Positions 12,071 through 25,270 of a DNA stretch of 64,000 nucleotides are shown here, piece by piece (the stretch's first letter is position 1; the number at the start of each line of letters is the position of its first letter). Under the pieces are notes generated by a model, which saw only the letters and a list, made by a program, of their open reading frames with translations, did no database searches and was not told the origin of the DNA. The DNA is from Trema orientale (Eukaryota > Streptophyta > Magnoliopsida > Rosales > Cannabaceae): assembly GCA_002914845.1 (NCBI GenBank), contig JXTC01000087.1, positions 739,697 through 803,696 of the forward strand, in the 5' to 3' direction. The translations under genes and the position numbers were made by a program.

Positions 12071-15000
12071 CTAAGTAGTGAGGATTGGAGGCATGTAGTC
12101 AGATTTGGCTCCTAGAACACGAGCCTTTGTGTCTGGGAAAAACTCGAAGCCTGGGAGCTCTGTGATTTCTCCTTCACTTGCAACCCCAATGGGATATCGG
12201 AGCAAATGACCGGGCAAATCATGTTCGAGTGTCTCACTTGAATAAAAGTCCCAGTACTTGTCAGCGATCTGGTTTACCTTATGGACACACTCCTCGGATT
12301 CTGGCTGGAGGAATGACTCATCAAGCATGCCAAGGTGCTCATACCAAAGGGACAAACGGAAGCCATGGATCTGACCACGAGCAGGTTCACGGTTCGATAA
12401 ATGGTATGGTTGGTAGCCTCCCATGGCGATTTCAGAGTCCCTGGCACCATCCATTGACCTTTGGTTGATGTTTGCCGATCCAATGATTATGTATTCATCA
12501 TCAACTGCAAAGTGACAGGAATGAAATGTGACTTGACTTGGCAGAAACATTTGCAACAAAGACAACTAAAAACAATGATAAAACCTCAACAGACTTGCTT
12601 GTGTTTCAAAGGGGTTCAAAGCATAAAATCTTGGTTCCTAAAGTTTCAAAAGATAAACTGATTGAAATATGATCCTCCTGTAAATTGTCCCAATGATAAC
12701 TGAAACTTTGTCATCAAAGAGGGAACAAATAGTGGCATTGAGACTACGGCTTAGTTGAGTTGATAAGAGATTGGTGCCAAAACAAGAATTCAAATAAAAG
12801 ATAAGTTAAATACGGAGTCTATTAGAGTTTCCACTGTTACCACTTACCAATCATCATCTTGGTATGAACATATATCATGAAGCGTCGGGCCGCCTGGGCT
12901 CTAGCATAATCTGTATCTTCTTCCGGTTTTTCTGAAGGTTCATATTCTCCTGGCTTCTTTACCTCACGATTTCCGAGGCAGAAAAATGTCAAGTAGTTAC
13001 GAGGATTCTCGTCAATACCCTTAGCTTTTAGAGCCTGAATAATATCCTTATACATCATCTCCATTGTCCTCCTCTGCCAGTCCAAAATAGCTTGAACGGA
13101 TCCACTCTCTGGGATCCCCTCTGGCCACATTGGGACAACAACATAGACAGTAAACCTCTCCCCTGCTTCAATCTTGCTGACAATTTTCAGTGAAAGCTCC
13201 CTTGGAATCAGATGCAAAGCACCAATATCCTCAGGCTTAATGCCATCAGCAGCCCATGCAAAAGAGCTTCCGAGAAAATACTGATTTTCAATATAAATGA
13301 AGTTCTTTGCACGTCGAATGGCATTGATATAAGCATCCTGAATGCTACGGTCAATGATGTTATCCTTCCCACTGACAAGTCCAGCTTTGGCTGCATCTTC
13401 TGGAGTCTCAGGGAAGCCAAAAGCAGCACCTCCATCAATAGATCTAAACAACTGAACATTCCAAGTCTCATGGTCATCTGGGAACATGACCGGGGATGGG
13501 GGAATGATGACATCATCAAGCTCTCTGAGCTGAAGGAGTAGATCCTTGCCACCTTGCTTTCTCCATCTCTGTTCAAAATTATACAAAACATCCCAAGCAA
13601 TGGGCCCTTCTAGCCGAGAGTGGATGTCGTGCCAAGGCTCTCTCGGACCACCTTTATTGATTGATGCCCCTTCGAAGTTTGGCTGGTGGAAATCATCGTG
13701 GTGCACGGTGTCTAGTGTCCTGAAAAGTGAATGGAAGGCAGTATCATATCTACCATCACACAAATCGATTCCCCCAACAAAACTTACGATTCTCCTTTTC
13801 TCTGATCCCCCACCAGGCAACTCGCTGTCAACCACAACTATCTTCTGGTGATGAGTGAACATAGCAGAAATTTGAATGTCCTGAATAATACTTCCGCCAT
13901 CATCAGGATTACGAGGGCACAATACACAGTGCACATCAGTATTCTGGAAGAAATGTTCAGTTTCCTCATCATGGGTAGCCATCAGTCCATCCTTTTTCAA
14001 TAAACCAACGGAGGTTCTATCGTCCCAGACAAGCATAAGAACTCTAACACCTTCACTTGCCTTTTTCTTAAGAAGCTCTCCCAGGGTGATGTCTCCACCA
14101 GGCTTTGGCCTCCTCGAGTCTCTTACCAGAGAAATTTCAGTGTAAACCGACCAGCCGGTGATGTAGATCAAGTGTTTAGCATTGGTGATTGCATCAAAAA
14201 TGTCTTCCCAACATCTGTGGGGCTCATAATTCTTGCCTGAAGCTAGAGGAATTTTAGGAACAAAATTATCTGGGACATGAGCATCCTGATACAGAGAAAC
14301 CCTGCATCCTTGTCTCTGTGAGTAAAAAGTATATGGAACTCCAGGAAATTTGGCACTTCTAATACCACGTGCCCAATTGCGGTCCTTTGTAACATCAAAG
14401 TACTGGAGTTTCACGTGAATCTTAGAACCTCCATGAATGGGGTTTTTGTCTTTGTCCAAGATTTCAACCCATCTATCCACTTCTTCCCCATCCAAGAGCT
14501 CATGAACAGGTACATATGCTCTTCCAATTAAAGTTGCACCGATAGGATTATCATCTTTGACAGTGAATATAACATCTGAAGCCATATGAGCACAGTAAAT
14601 GTGAAAAGACTCATACCACCTAGGATTGGATTCTTCCTTTTCTATAATTCTGGTCCTTCCAACCCTAGCCTTTTCCAGGTCAATAGTTGCATAGAGTTTG
14701 GTAACTCCTTTGCCAAAACCAACAGTCTCTTCGATGTTTTCCAAAACCTGCAAAATAAAAATTTTAAGAGAAAAAAGAAAATATTGGTTAGTATTCTGAA
14801 AATTCCAATACATGAAGAAGCAGTAGGACTAAACCCCCAAGAACCAGGAAAAGTCCCCAATCCAAACAACTTTTGTTAAGCAACATATTTCGAAATTTCA
14901 CATAAATAGACAGAAGAAAGCGCTCGTGTTTTCAATACGGCACAAAGATACAGCTAACATATCACAGAAACAGAAGTAAACAGAAACAGAAGTAAATATA

Positions 15001-15860
15001 ATGCGCTAATAACTGGAGGCTTTTAGTCACAAATCTTCAGGCATAAAAACTCCAAGAACCCAGAAAATAACCCTGAACAGCAAATTATTTTGCTACTGAA
15101 ACATATTGAAGCTTTCACAAACATAAATGTACAAAATATGCTTTGCAACTATAATATGTTCCAAGGAAAGATGAATGATAGAAGCTCGAAACTAGGAAAA
15201 ATATAAAATTACTTCATCATCTTTTTACCGTAGATTGCATTTTAATTAAGCATGACATATGTGGATTTATGCTTAGATCAGAAAACAAATCGTGAAATTA
15301 TAGAAATCTAGCTAAATACTCCGAGTGTAGCTTAGACTAGAACCCATCTTTAGCAAGTTCCTCTTATTTTCATTTACTTTGACTAGTAAGATTTTGAAAA
15401 CAAAAAATGACCCTTTTTGGAACTAAAATAGGGAGTCGTTGACATCCTACTTTCTCGATGTTCTAAAAGAGTAAATGTGACAGAACCTATGATATAAGCA
15501 ATCCTTGTAAATATAATTAAGACAACTAAATCGACATTAATGACAAAACCCAGTTCATGAATATCACAAATTTAATAGAAAATCACTTCCCTTTTTTTTT
15601 TCTTTTCTTTTTCTCAAATGGATCAAAATAAAAAGATTCATTCTTTGAGAAGCATTAGCAGTAGCAGAACACAATTCTCATCAAAAGACAGCAATACAAA
15701 GGTCAATACACCATATCAAAAAGAGAGAGAACCAAATCAGTAAAAGTGGGAATCCCATAAAAGTATATACCTTGCTGAAGAAATTGCCACCTTTACCACG
15801 CAGCCTATCGACCTCGTAGATCGTAGCGTGTAGCGTCCCATGTAGCAAAATATGAGCCAT
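12071..15860 (-). CDS. PLDALPHA1: Phospholipase D alpha (3 coding exons, 807 aa)
   Basis: Hydrolyses membrane phospholipids such as phosphatidylcholine to phosphatidic acid and a free head group, acting at cytosol-facing membranes in stress and ABA responses (family knowledge). Exons: 15860-15771, 14747-12848 and 12504-12071; introns 15770-14748 and 12847-12505 are GT-AG. The N-terminus [18 protein letters not shown] starts a C2 domain of about 130 residues, the calcium- and lipid-binding module of plant PLDs. The first HxKxxxxD motif is HQKIVVVD (about H330, K332, D337); the second is HTKMMIVDD (about H658, K660, D665) and spans the second intron. [10 protein letters not shown] lies between them. 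The protein ends YMPPILTT, and its length matches the roughly 808-810 aa of characterised alpha-type enzymes. The start is the only ATG giving the canonical N-terminus. No disablement seen. The alpha class is clear; alpha1 rather than another alpha paralogue is inferred. Confidence 0.97.
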
Positions 15861-16160
15861 TTCTCACCTCTGCACGAGCAATTAAAACAAAATAATCAAA
15901 ACCCATTTTTACCCATTCGATCTCAGATCGAGAAACAACTCTATATATATATATACATATATACATATAACAAACTGAAAAAAAAAAAAAAGAAAAAGAG
16001 TGATGAGATGAGATGAGATGAGGGACTAACACTGTTTGGGTTTTGGGGTTTGAGAAAGAGAGAGATCCGATAGAGTGATGGGGAGAATTAGGAGGAGTGA
16101 GAGAGTATTCTTATGAATCGGATCCGATCTATGTTTGTGTTTTATATAAAAGTCAATATA
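15861..16160 (-). promoter_or_regulatory. PLD alpha 5' UTR, probable leader intron and TATA box
   Basis: Upstream of the start codon on the minus strand there is a good acceptor (CTCGTGCAG, ending near 15871) and a possible donor GTTAGTCCC near 16029, so an intron of about 160 bp in the leader is likely. A TATATAA-type box lies at about 16141-16149, followed by CT-rich sequence typical of plant leaders. A further CT/GA repeat lies at about 16232-16266. Exact transcript start unknown. Confidence 0.5.
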
Positions 16161-16382
16161 TTATTAAAGAAATCACAGAGTGAGAGGGTACATTGATAAT
16201 GGATTATATGGAAAGTAATGAATGGAATGGGTGAGAGAGTGAGTGAGAGAGAGAGAGAGAGAGAGGAAAGAGATAGAAGAGTGATCCGGTATTACAGCTC
16301 TTAAAAGGTGCTCTCCCTCTTTCCGCGGGGAAACCGCATCTACGACTAGCCCACCAATCACCAATCATGATTCACGAGTAAT

Positions 16383-16890
16383 TCTTTTCTTTACATTTTT
16401 ATATTAAAATTGTGCTAAAATTTGTGGAACACGGTTTTCTAATCTATAGTTAAAATGATTGTAAATATCAACAATTTTTGGAAAGAATGAGAATATATAA
16501 ATATAATGGATGAAATTTTATTTTTAAAGTATTTTTATAGGATTAACTGGAAAAAAAAAAAAAAAACTCAAGCTATGATCTTTTTGTAAGTTTAACCTTA
16601 TATGCTGATTTGTTCAAAAATATACCTTTATTAAATTGTAATTGTCTGCATTGTGTATAAAAACTAGATGATTTATTTAATTAAATTGCAAATATCCGCA
16701 TTATGCATACAAATTAAGTAATTTATATCATTATTTTAATCTATTTTCAACAAATTTTAAGTACGTAATTTGTTTGCAAGAAATCATAAACTAATTTAGT
16801 CACTAAAAATTGAGAAATCAATCTAGTTATTAAAAATCATTTTTGTTTATTATAACCAAAATATTTTTAAAAACATGCCACTAAATACCA
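16383..16890. other. AT-rich stretch upstream of PLD alpha
   Basis: No gene seen. Contains a 14-base A run near 16552 and two related ATT(A/G)AATTGCAA...CCGCATTATG-like segments near 16630-16720. Confidence 0.4.
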
Positions 16891-17252
16891 GTCCCGTTTA
16901 TTTCACCTATTTCGTTCCATTCAAATGGAAAACTCATTGGAATGAGTGTTTGTTTTAACAATTCCAGTTTTTCCATTCAAATGGTCTTTTGGAATGTATG
17001 TTTGCTTCAACAATTCAGTTTTTCCATTCAAATAATCTATCAATCACATCAACTATTAGAATGATTTTTTATGTCTTATAATGAGAATGGAGCCTATAAA
17101 GTATTTTTGAACGGTCTATTCTAATGTCTCTCATTCTAATAACAATTTATTCCACTTTATTTCACTTCAAATGTCTCTCGTTCCAGTTATAACTCATTTC
17201 AAAATTTCCATTCAAATACACACATTCAAATAGGTGAATGAAATTGGGTCGT
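16891..17252 (+). mobile_element. Dispersed repeat family D, copy 1 (about 360 bp)
   Basis: Begins GTCCCGTTTATTTCACC and ends near GGTGAATGAAATTGGGTC, giving imperfect terminal inverted repeats. Internal landmarks TTTTTCCATTCAAATGG and CATCACATCAA recur in copies at 17253 and 53114. A target duplication could not be fixed, so the superfamily is open; hAT-type or PIF-type MITE are both possible. Confidence 0.65.
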
Positions 17253-17530
17253 GGCCCCGTTTGTTTCACCCGTACCATTCTATTCAAATGGAAAACTCAT
17301 TAGAATGGGTATTTATTTCAACAATTTTAGTTTTTCCATTCAAATAGTATTTGGAATAAGTGTTTGTCTTAACAATTCAGTTTTTCTATTCAAATTGTCC
17401 ATCAGTCACATCAAGCATTAGAATAGAGCCTAAGATGTGTTTTTGAATAGTCCATTTTAATGTCTCTTATTCTAATTACAACTCATTCCACTTTATTTTG
17501 CTTCAAATATCTTCCATTTTTAATTATAAC
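17253..17530 (+). mobile_element. Dispersed repeat family D, copy 2, 3' truncated
   Basis: Starts GGCCCCGTTTGTTTCACCC immediately after copy 1 in the same orientation and follows its internal order up to about 17530. The terminal inverted end is missing. The tandem arrangement suggests insertion next to, or duplication of, copy 1. Confidence 0.65.
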
Positions 17531-17623
17531 CCTTTGGTATTATTTTTGAAGGTATAAGTGTTTAAATCCATTTTAGAATCCAGATGTTTTATTTGATAAA
17601 GCTCAATGTGCGTGTGTGTGTCC

Positions 17624-17653
17624 TTTTTTTTTTGGGGGGGGGGGGGGGGGGGG
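17624..17653. repeat. T10-G20 homopolymer junction
   Basis: Ten T followed by twenty G. The next 70 bases are also a chain of homopolymers (T runs, A runs, GGG). It is either a real simple repeat or a sequencing/assembly weak spot. Confidence 0.9.
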
Positions 17654-18952
17654 CCTAAAATTAAAAAGACCCGAATTTTTTTTTGGGTTCAAAAAAAAAA
17701 GGGTTTTTTTTAAGGATCCATCCAAAATTTTTAATGGAACCTAATTAAATTAGGTGAAACTTCATCTTTATCACATGATTAACCACGACCATTAAATTTA
17801 AAAAAAAAAAAAAGCAAAATGCATGAAGGACAAACTATGCTATCATTGAGACTTTGAATAAGTACTAATTCATCCAACTCCATAGAGTTAAATATATTGC
17901 ATAAGATATTTCTTAGCCATATTATATTTATAAATTTTGTAAAATATTTTTGGAGAATGCTAAAAATTTGTTTTATTTATTTCAATGGAATGGAAATAGA
18001 GTCCTATTGTGTTTCCTTTTCCACAAAAATTTATTTTCTTATTGTGTAAGTAAACACATCAAAAGCTTCCCTTATTTCCATTACGGCTCATCAGGCCTTA
18101 GTAAGCATGATTAATTAACAGTTTGACTTGTCTTTTTTCCCCTCTACTTTTTATAAATTAAACATATTTATCAGATTTTCTTTTAGAAGTATTTTATTAT
18201 GTATAGTATTTCAGCAATTAAAGAAATAATTAATTGTTACCCTGCTGATATATAATTGGATTTCACTTTTTAAAACTGTACTTTTAATGTGGATGTGCCC
18301 TGTTAGAATTTCAACAATGCATGTCTCTTTCTTTCTTTCCTTTTTTCTTTTCTTAACCACAATAATTCTAGATTTTTAATTGATTGTCATCTACACGCAT
18401 CATGTGTAGAAAAAGGTTTCATATATCATGATCATCAGTTTATAGTACCAAACACTAATGTCCTTGAACATAAATTACTTTTAGAGAGGAATTAATATTA
18501 TATTTTTGAAAAGCTTGGAAGGACATATTAGCCTAACAATTTTATAATTTCTTTGAAGAGGACAGGGAATAAAATAAGATTATATTTCCATTTATCAAAA
18601 TTTCGGATTATGTGGGGCTCATAAACAACTTTCGTAATTGTAATTATATCCATAAATGCACTAGGAAGGAGAAACAATCTCCCTATTCTTTTTCCCATTA
18701 TGATAATTACTAAGTACATTGCGCCACTGTGAGCAATATTGAAGTTTATATTATGAGCAATGCTAGCTAATGGATAGTAGTGGTGTTCATTTAGAAGCAC
18801 CTACTTAATAAAGTTGTGAAATCACTTGTAAACTCAGAAATTTGAGGCATTATCTATTAATCAGTGGTGCTAACACTTTAGCATTTTTGTAATATTATGC
18901 TTAAACTTACTTAATTTCGAGAAAAGATGATAAGATCAACTATAATTATGAA
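17654..18952. other. AT-rich intergenic stretch
   Basis: No gene, RNA or complete element recognised. Short open frames, for example 18528-18800 minus, lack any known domain. Confidence 0.45.
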
Positions 18953-18961
18953 AAATATTTG

Positions 18962-19083
18962 TTTTTTTTTTCCGATATACATCGGTTAGTGGTTAGTAAG
19001 GGGAAGAGAGTGAAGGTAGCAATTGAACCCCAGATCTCATACTCTCTAAGAGAAGACTTGGCCCTACGAGCTTGTGGTATGGG
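18962..19083 (-). mobile_element. SINE, family 1 copy 1 (about 120 bp)
   Basis: On the minus strand it reads CCATACCACAAGCTCGTAGG (A-box-like), then GGGGTTCAATTGCTACC (B-box-like), and ends in a run of ten A. It is flanked by a 12-bp direct repeat AAAT(A/G)TTTGTTT (18953-18964 and 19084-19095, one mismatch). A shared layout and shared blocks (AGAGTATGAG, CTTACTAACC) link it to the element at 50947. Box elements plus poly(A) plus TSD indicate a tRNA-derived retroposon copied in trans by LINE enzymes. Confidence 0.75.
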
Positions 19084-19095
19084 AAATGTTTGTTT

Positions 19096-22000
19096 GATGA
19101 TGTGTATATAAGCAATGCCCAATATTTCTACCACTAATTAACGTAGTTTAAGCACCGGCCTACCACCTCTTATGCTGATATTGACTTCTAAGATTATGAC
19201 CTGTTGAGGTAATTTTTTTTAGGAGCACAATTATTCGTGGTTAATATTTGGCTCCGAATATCATAAAATAAACATATTTTTATTTACGGAGCGCCCAATG
19301 TTGTAATAATGAGGAAATTACATAAGAATTGAACGAAAATTATTGAACATAAGGTGACAACACGGAACAGATCTTAAGCATTAATTAATTGTATATCCCG
19401 AGAAGAAATACATGTTTTTTTTTCGTTTTTGTTTTTGTTTTTGTTTTTGTTTTTTTTTTTGTGAAAATAAGAAAATGATCAATGTACGTACCTCTCTCAC
19501 GTGATGCGAATGTACATATTTCTGCATCGGCAGTTGAATCACCGACGTGCTTTGCAATAAAAAATAAAAAATCATAATCATCTCTGAGAGCAAGAATAAT
19601 AATAACGGATATTCAAGCCAAAATAATAATAATAATAATACTAATAATAAGAACTCGTGATTCTGTTTAATTAGGTTACTCAGAATAGATTAATAATTTC
19701 CTTCAAAAAAAAAAGAAGAATAGATAAATAATTAATGGGGAATTTTAAAGTGAATTTTTTATCGTACAAATTTTCCTGTTAATTTACAACTTTTTACCTA
19801 AGGTCCTCTAATTTTATTGTTTGCTTCCATTTTTATTTAAATTGGAGAATATATAAAAATAGCACCAAACAAACAGATAAAACTATCAGCAAACGAACAA
19901 CTAGAAAAGAAAATGACACTATTACTGTCTCTAAAGTCTAAAATGTGCTTCCTTTTTTACTGAATGGAAAATACTTTTATGATGGGAAACACGTGCTGCT
20001 CCGGCCCCATTACTGAAAATTAGCGAGTAGTTCGAATAAGCTTAATTGCCATTAATCAAAAGGATACACTAATAATCATTAGTTGTAAAATTTTTTTTTG
20101 AAGTAATCATTAGTGGTAAATTGTGATAGTACAATATGGCATCAAATATGGTTGAAGGTCTCGGACCATTATCCTTTTTAACTATTTCTTATTCATTATT
20201 TTTGTCCATTCCAATTTGTTTAAAAATCTCAATCCAATTCATTAGAACTACATCAACATTATTATCAGCTTGCTCGGCACATATATTTTTCGTTTTAAAA
20301 GTAAAATATAGATGATAAAGATTGTGTGAAACAACACTTCGGAAACATTTACACCTTTCATTTTATTTATAGAACTTAAAATACAAAAAATAAAAGTATA
20401 CCAAACAAACCCAGTACATATGTATATACATACATATGAAAACATTTAAAATGCCATTCGGCGGTCGGGTTGAAAACAGAATAAGGGTTTCCTTATCATT
20501 CTCAATTTTCTTGGAGCTTATTTTTTTCCTGATTGTTGAAAGTAAAATTAAAATAATTAATCAATTTTGTGTAGAGACAATCGTACACCATTTAGAGAAA
20601 TCTTATTCTCCATATAGTTTGTAGTCATATATCTTTAATGTGAAAGAAACATTATTTTTAAAATAAGTTCACATCCACTTTAAAATAAACTTAGGTAAAA
20701 ATTATGTGAAATTTTATTACAAACATATAGTTAACCATAACATTAGAAAATATGGACGATAAATAAAATATATTCAACAGTAGACTATACCCTCAATAAG
20801 ATCCAAGAGACCGTCAATCTTTCCGACTCCAAAAACATGATACTTTAAACTAATAAATGTCGATTCTTACAGAAACACCATCCGCCACCCGTATTTGCTC
20901 TTCTGAAATGATAATACGAACTAAATTGATTATCAACTTTAGCCACAAGGTTAATCATGGTAAAATTTTTAAATTGTGGAAATAAAATAATTGACAATAA
21001 GTCTCACACCTTTATTAGTACATGTTTGGTTTAGTGAGATAGATCTAAACGGAATATTGACTATTCATGTACAACACTCATTCTATTATTTGCTTTGGAT
21101 TTTAGACAAACAATAGTGATTCTTTTGGAAATATAATTCCATCACTTTATGTAGTTATTCTTCCGAAATAGGTTAAAAAAATAATGATTTCACCTTTATG
21201 CAAAAGTCTCCTTAAAATCCCCCCCCCCCCCCCCTTTTTTTTTCTTTTTTGTTATACCAAGACATCAAAAAAGTAAGTATATCTTTGTAAATGCAATATT
21301 TATTTTATTATGTTCCACTAATTCAAATAAATAATGGACTAACACTTATTTATATTCATAATTTTTATACAATTTCTATATTATTATTCTAATTTCATTC
21401 CATCAAATTATTATATATGTTCTTAGTATGTGTGATGCTAAGTATCATAAGTGTGACCATTAAAATTCCTTAAGCATAGGCCAAGGTAAAGTAAGTAGTT
21501 ATCTTCCATCATGTATACCTAAGAACAAAGCTTTATAGACTTTATCTAAAACGACAATATCATGCTAAATGGAAAAAGAGCGTTAGAGATGATATTATAA
21601 ACCCAAACCAAACCAGAAATGTTGACGACGAGAACATGGGATCTCAAAATGGGTGATTATGACATTCAAATCTAATACTTATTTATTATGTTATGTGTAC
21701 GTATGACGCAATTTCATTTGTTGCAAATTTGATTTGAAATTGAGTCTTTATAACAATACTCCTTTTGTTATTAAAAAATAGTAATACTATGAAGCACTTT
21801 AAGGTATCTAGCATCACATCAGTTTTTTATTAGAATATGAAATGACATTTTAGGTGAAACCCAGTGTAGAATATAGTGTATTGAGCAATGCTATGGAGTA
21901 CTATGATACTCAACACTATAACGATGAGTCGGTCTGTTACTGGTGATTTTAATTAATAAACTGGATTTTATATTGGTTAGATCTGAAATGTAATTGTAAT

Positions 22001-23117
22001 TAGCTAATAACAGACTGATATATTATATGGTGTTGGACACTATATAATGCCTCATAATATTACTCTAGTTACAATTACTAGTGTTGGACACTTAAAGTGT
22101 CCCATAACATTACTTGTTAAAAAATTATTGATCTGTTTCATTATTACGTTTATATTTGTGTCATTATAACTGTTATTTACAGACTTAGTATGATTTGTAA
22201 CCACAAATCACTTATAATTTGAAGGTTGAAGGTTATAATATCCCACTATTTAACAAAGAAATATTGTCATAAATTAAATGCCTTGTTCATAATTAAGGAC
22301 GAATTCAATTAGAAAAGAAAAAGTCTTTCAGTTATGACAATAATGAACGTGGAGTACTCCTGCTTGTCCAACTTCAATAAAGAAATAAAATAAGAAATTT
22401 CCACACAAGAATTTGAATAACAAATTAACAATTAATCGCCGAACTGCGGCACACGTGTGAAGCAGTCATTGTCAACCTTTGCTCCTTGCCGACATAAAGT
22501 TTATGGGTGTTCAGAAACGACGGCTGCGATGACAGCAAGAGTCCTATCGGCACCGTCGAATGCCATTTAGGGACTGATCAAAAAAAAAAAAATGCCATTT
22601 AGGGTGAGGATAAGGTGGCCCCACTAACTATAATGCTGGGGATATTTTTGCCAGTTTCTTGGGATATTTTGCCAGTAACGCGACACGTTTCCTGAAGTTG
22701 CTAGGACCACGAGTATTCAGTCAGGGCAAATAGTTGTTGGATCACTGACAACGTGGCTATGAGAAAGGCGACGTTCTTCACAGTAACTGATTAAGCTGGC
22801 CCATGGGATCATATGGGCCTACTTCGAAACGAAATGGCCTATAGAGTCCACTACAGGTTCATCAGCTCTCAAAGCCTTATTTATCATGGAATTGGGCTAC
22901 ATTGGGCTCTTTCAACTTCAGTCTGATTATTTCCTGCCCAAATCTTCAAATTCTCCGCTATGTTTGGAATTTGGATTTTAGTAGAGAAAAATCCCAATTA
23001 GAATAAATTAGTTGTATGCCACTTTTTTTTTCTACGTTAATTGAATGTATCACTATATTATTTTTTAAAATGAAATGAACATCTTACCTTTACTCAAATA
23101 GGCCCATTCTTTTCATT
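19096..23117. other. Intergenic stretch with simple repeats
   Basis: No gene supported. Notable items: GTTTTT repeats near 19420-19450; an AAT-type repeat near 19619-19640; a C16-T9 homopolymer junction at 21219-21243; and a more GC-rich patch at about 22435-22760 with a perfect CACACGTGTG palindrome (G-box core) near 22451, which looks promoter-like but has no recognised gene next to it. Confidence 0.45.
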
Positions 23118-23300
23118 CTTGACTGATTCTTGAACGATTTTTGACGTCGGCGGCGATCTTATCAAATTCTTGATGGATTCTTAACATCGGCGATGATTTT
23201 GACAGATTCTTAATGAATTCTTAACAGATTCTTGAAGATTTTGACGAATTCTTGACATCGGCGGTGATCTTAACGGATTCTTAACATATTCTTGATTGAT
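23118..23300. repeat. Short tandem-like repeats based on GATTCTTGA
   Basis: At least eight variants of (G/A)ATTCTT(G/A)A, several followed by CATCGGCGGTGAT or GTCGGCGGCGAT, in about 180 bp. Spacing is irregular. No reading frame of interest. Confidence 0.7.
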
Positions 23301-23740
23301 TCACTCCTTAAAGTGGTAGAATATAATAGTGGTAGTAAATTTAATTAAACATTTGAAAAAAATGATAAATTCCTAAAATTTTATAAAATTTAGTTTTCAA
23401 AATTTTTTTTCTCATAATCTTTTCATTATAATCTAAATCCTCTAAATTTACTGAAAACATCCCTTACAGAATATTCGTAAAAAATTTTCATTCAATCTTT
23501 GATAAATTCCAAACAAAGAAAATAGAATTTCTAAGAATTTTTTTTCCTCCCTAAAATTCAAAATCCAAACAGAGCCCAAGAGTATTGGAATTTTTTATTT
23601 ATTGTTTTTGAAATATAGAGATTGACATATCCAGGTTTTTCATTATTAATTTCTGAAAATAGGAATTTTTACCATAGCCACATAGTAGGTGATTCAAGTG
23701 AGTTGAGTTAGTTCATAGTTTATATTTTTATTTATATATA

Positions 23741-23969
23741 TGTTCCCAATCCAGGTTTTTTTTCCCTCATTTATTCATAAGTATTTTTTTTAACTGTTAG
23801 ATTATGATCTAACGGTTTCTAAAATTTGAGTAGTTAGAAAAAAAAAAAATAAATACTCATTATTTAATGTTTTTCTCTCTCCTCCTTTATCATGAACAAA
23901 TGTGCATGGCCAATTAAAATAATACTTATAGATAGATTTAAAAAAAAAATACCTACTGGATTGGTGCTC
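23741..23969 (+). mobile_element. MITE family B, copy 1 (229 bp, 9-bp TSD)
   Basis: Flanked by a perfect TTATATATA duplication (23732-23740 and 23970-23978). Termini carry CCAATCCAGG followed by T-rich sequence, and AAAATACCTACTGGATTGG at the other end. The same ends and internal blocks (AACTGTTAGAT..ATGATCTAACGG) occur at 35193 and 44321. The 9-bp duplication suggests a Mutator-type MITE. The TSD is AT-repetitive, so boundaries are slightly uncertain. Confidence 0.8.
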
Positions 23970-23978
23970 TTATATATA

Positions 23979-25270
23979 TATACACACAGAAAGTTTGCTT
24001 ATGCGTTTTTAAATGTAAAATGAATAAATATTGTTTAAGAAACCCTCTTCATCCGTTTCACTTTTGAAAATATAAAACATAAATGTTACTAAGCAACTTC
24101 GAGAGAATAATAATATTAAAAAAATGTCAACTTTAAAACGAGTTATTATGGGTTTCATACTAATGTCTACTAGCTATAGTTTTGTGATACAGTAAGCTGA
24201 TGAGGTAAAATAGTAAAACCTCCGTAGTTAGATTATATCAGATCACGGCTTCTGATTGCGATGTAGGTTGAGGAAAATGGTTTCAATTCAAAAGAAGCTA
24301 TGTATTTCTTAGATTGAACAAGTTTTACACACTATAAATTCGCAGCTAGAGAACTATACGAAAATATTGAAAGTCCTCAGTCATTTATTTATTTATTTTT
24401 TGCTAAAATAAATGATTAACTATGGGGATTGAAGGTGCTCAACTCCTTATCAGGACGTGATTTTGGAAATCTATAGCCACCATGTATTCTGTCTAAAGGT
24501 AAGCGACTAACGTAATTAACATCTCAGGAGTTGGCATGGAATTACAACTTATTAGAATCACCTTGAATCGAACATGAGAGTGCCTATTTGTTGTTTGTTT
24601 ACCGCTAGGTTACCACACTCCGTATTACATTTTTAATTTATATGATCAGATATGTCCAAAAAGTTACCCAACTTGAATCTAGGAGCCGGCGAGCCGCAGC
24701 CCGCACGGGTGATATTTCGGTAGGTTTCGAGATATTGATATTTGGTAGGTTTAAAAGATATGGATTTTCACATTCAATACATTAGGATGTGTATTTGCCA
24801 ATGGCCCATTATGACTTGCCACTTTAGTGTATGGTACAAAACGTCTTTATTCAAAGATATGATGAGAGAACTAACAGCACCAGTGTTGATTTGGGTCAAC
24901 AACATCCAATGTATACCACACTAACATTTAATAATGCAATATATATTGCGTAACTGAACTTTCACAGTATCAGAAGCATTTAATTTCTTCATCGTCCATG
25001 AAAAGATTTGAGCTCTAAGATGATCGGTCCTACCAAAAGCAGACCCTAATTGGTGAATCGTTCATCAACAATTTAATTATTTCTTCCATTGAGTATATTC
25101 TTTTTTTTTTTTTCCCCCCGAAAGACAATATGCTATTTTTTTTAAAAAAAAAAAAATCAAATCTTACAATAGGATTACAACCTAAGACTTAAGAGGAGTA
25201 TTTTTAATTAGATGAACTTATCCTTTACCCATATAGTTAAACCATAATTTAGATATATATATATATATAT
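23979..25270. other. Intergenic stretch, no supported gene
   Basis: AT-rich, with a T15-C8 homopolymer junction at about 25101-25119. A small GC-rich patch near 24680-24715 (GGAGCCGGCGAGCCGCAGCC) has no recognised role. Confidence 0.4.

Noticed and set aside
12178..13851. Several open frames on both strands over the phospholipase D exons
   Set aside because: They are alternative-frame readings of the GC-richer PLD coding exons.
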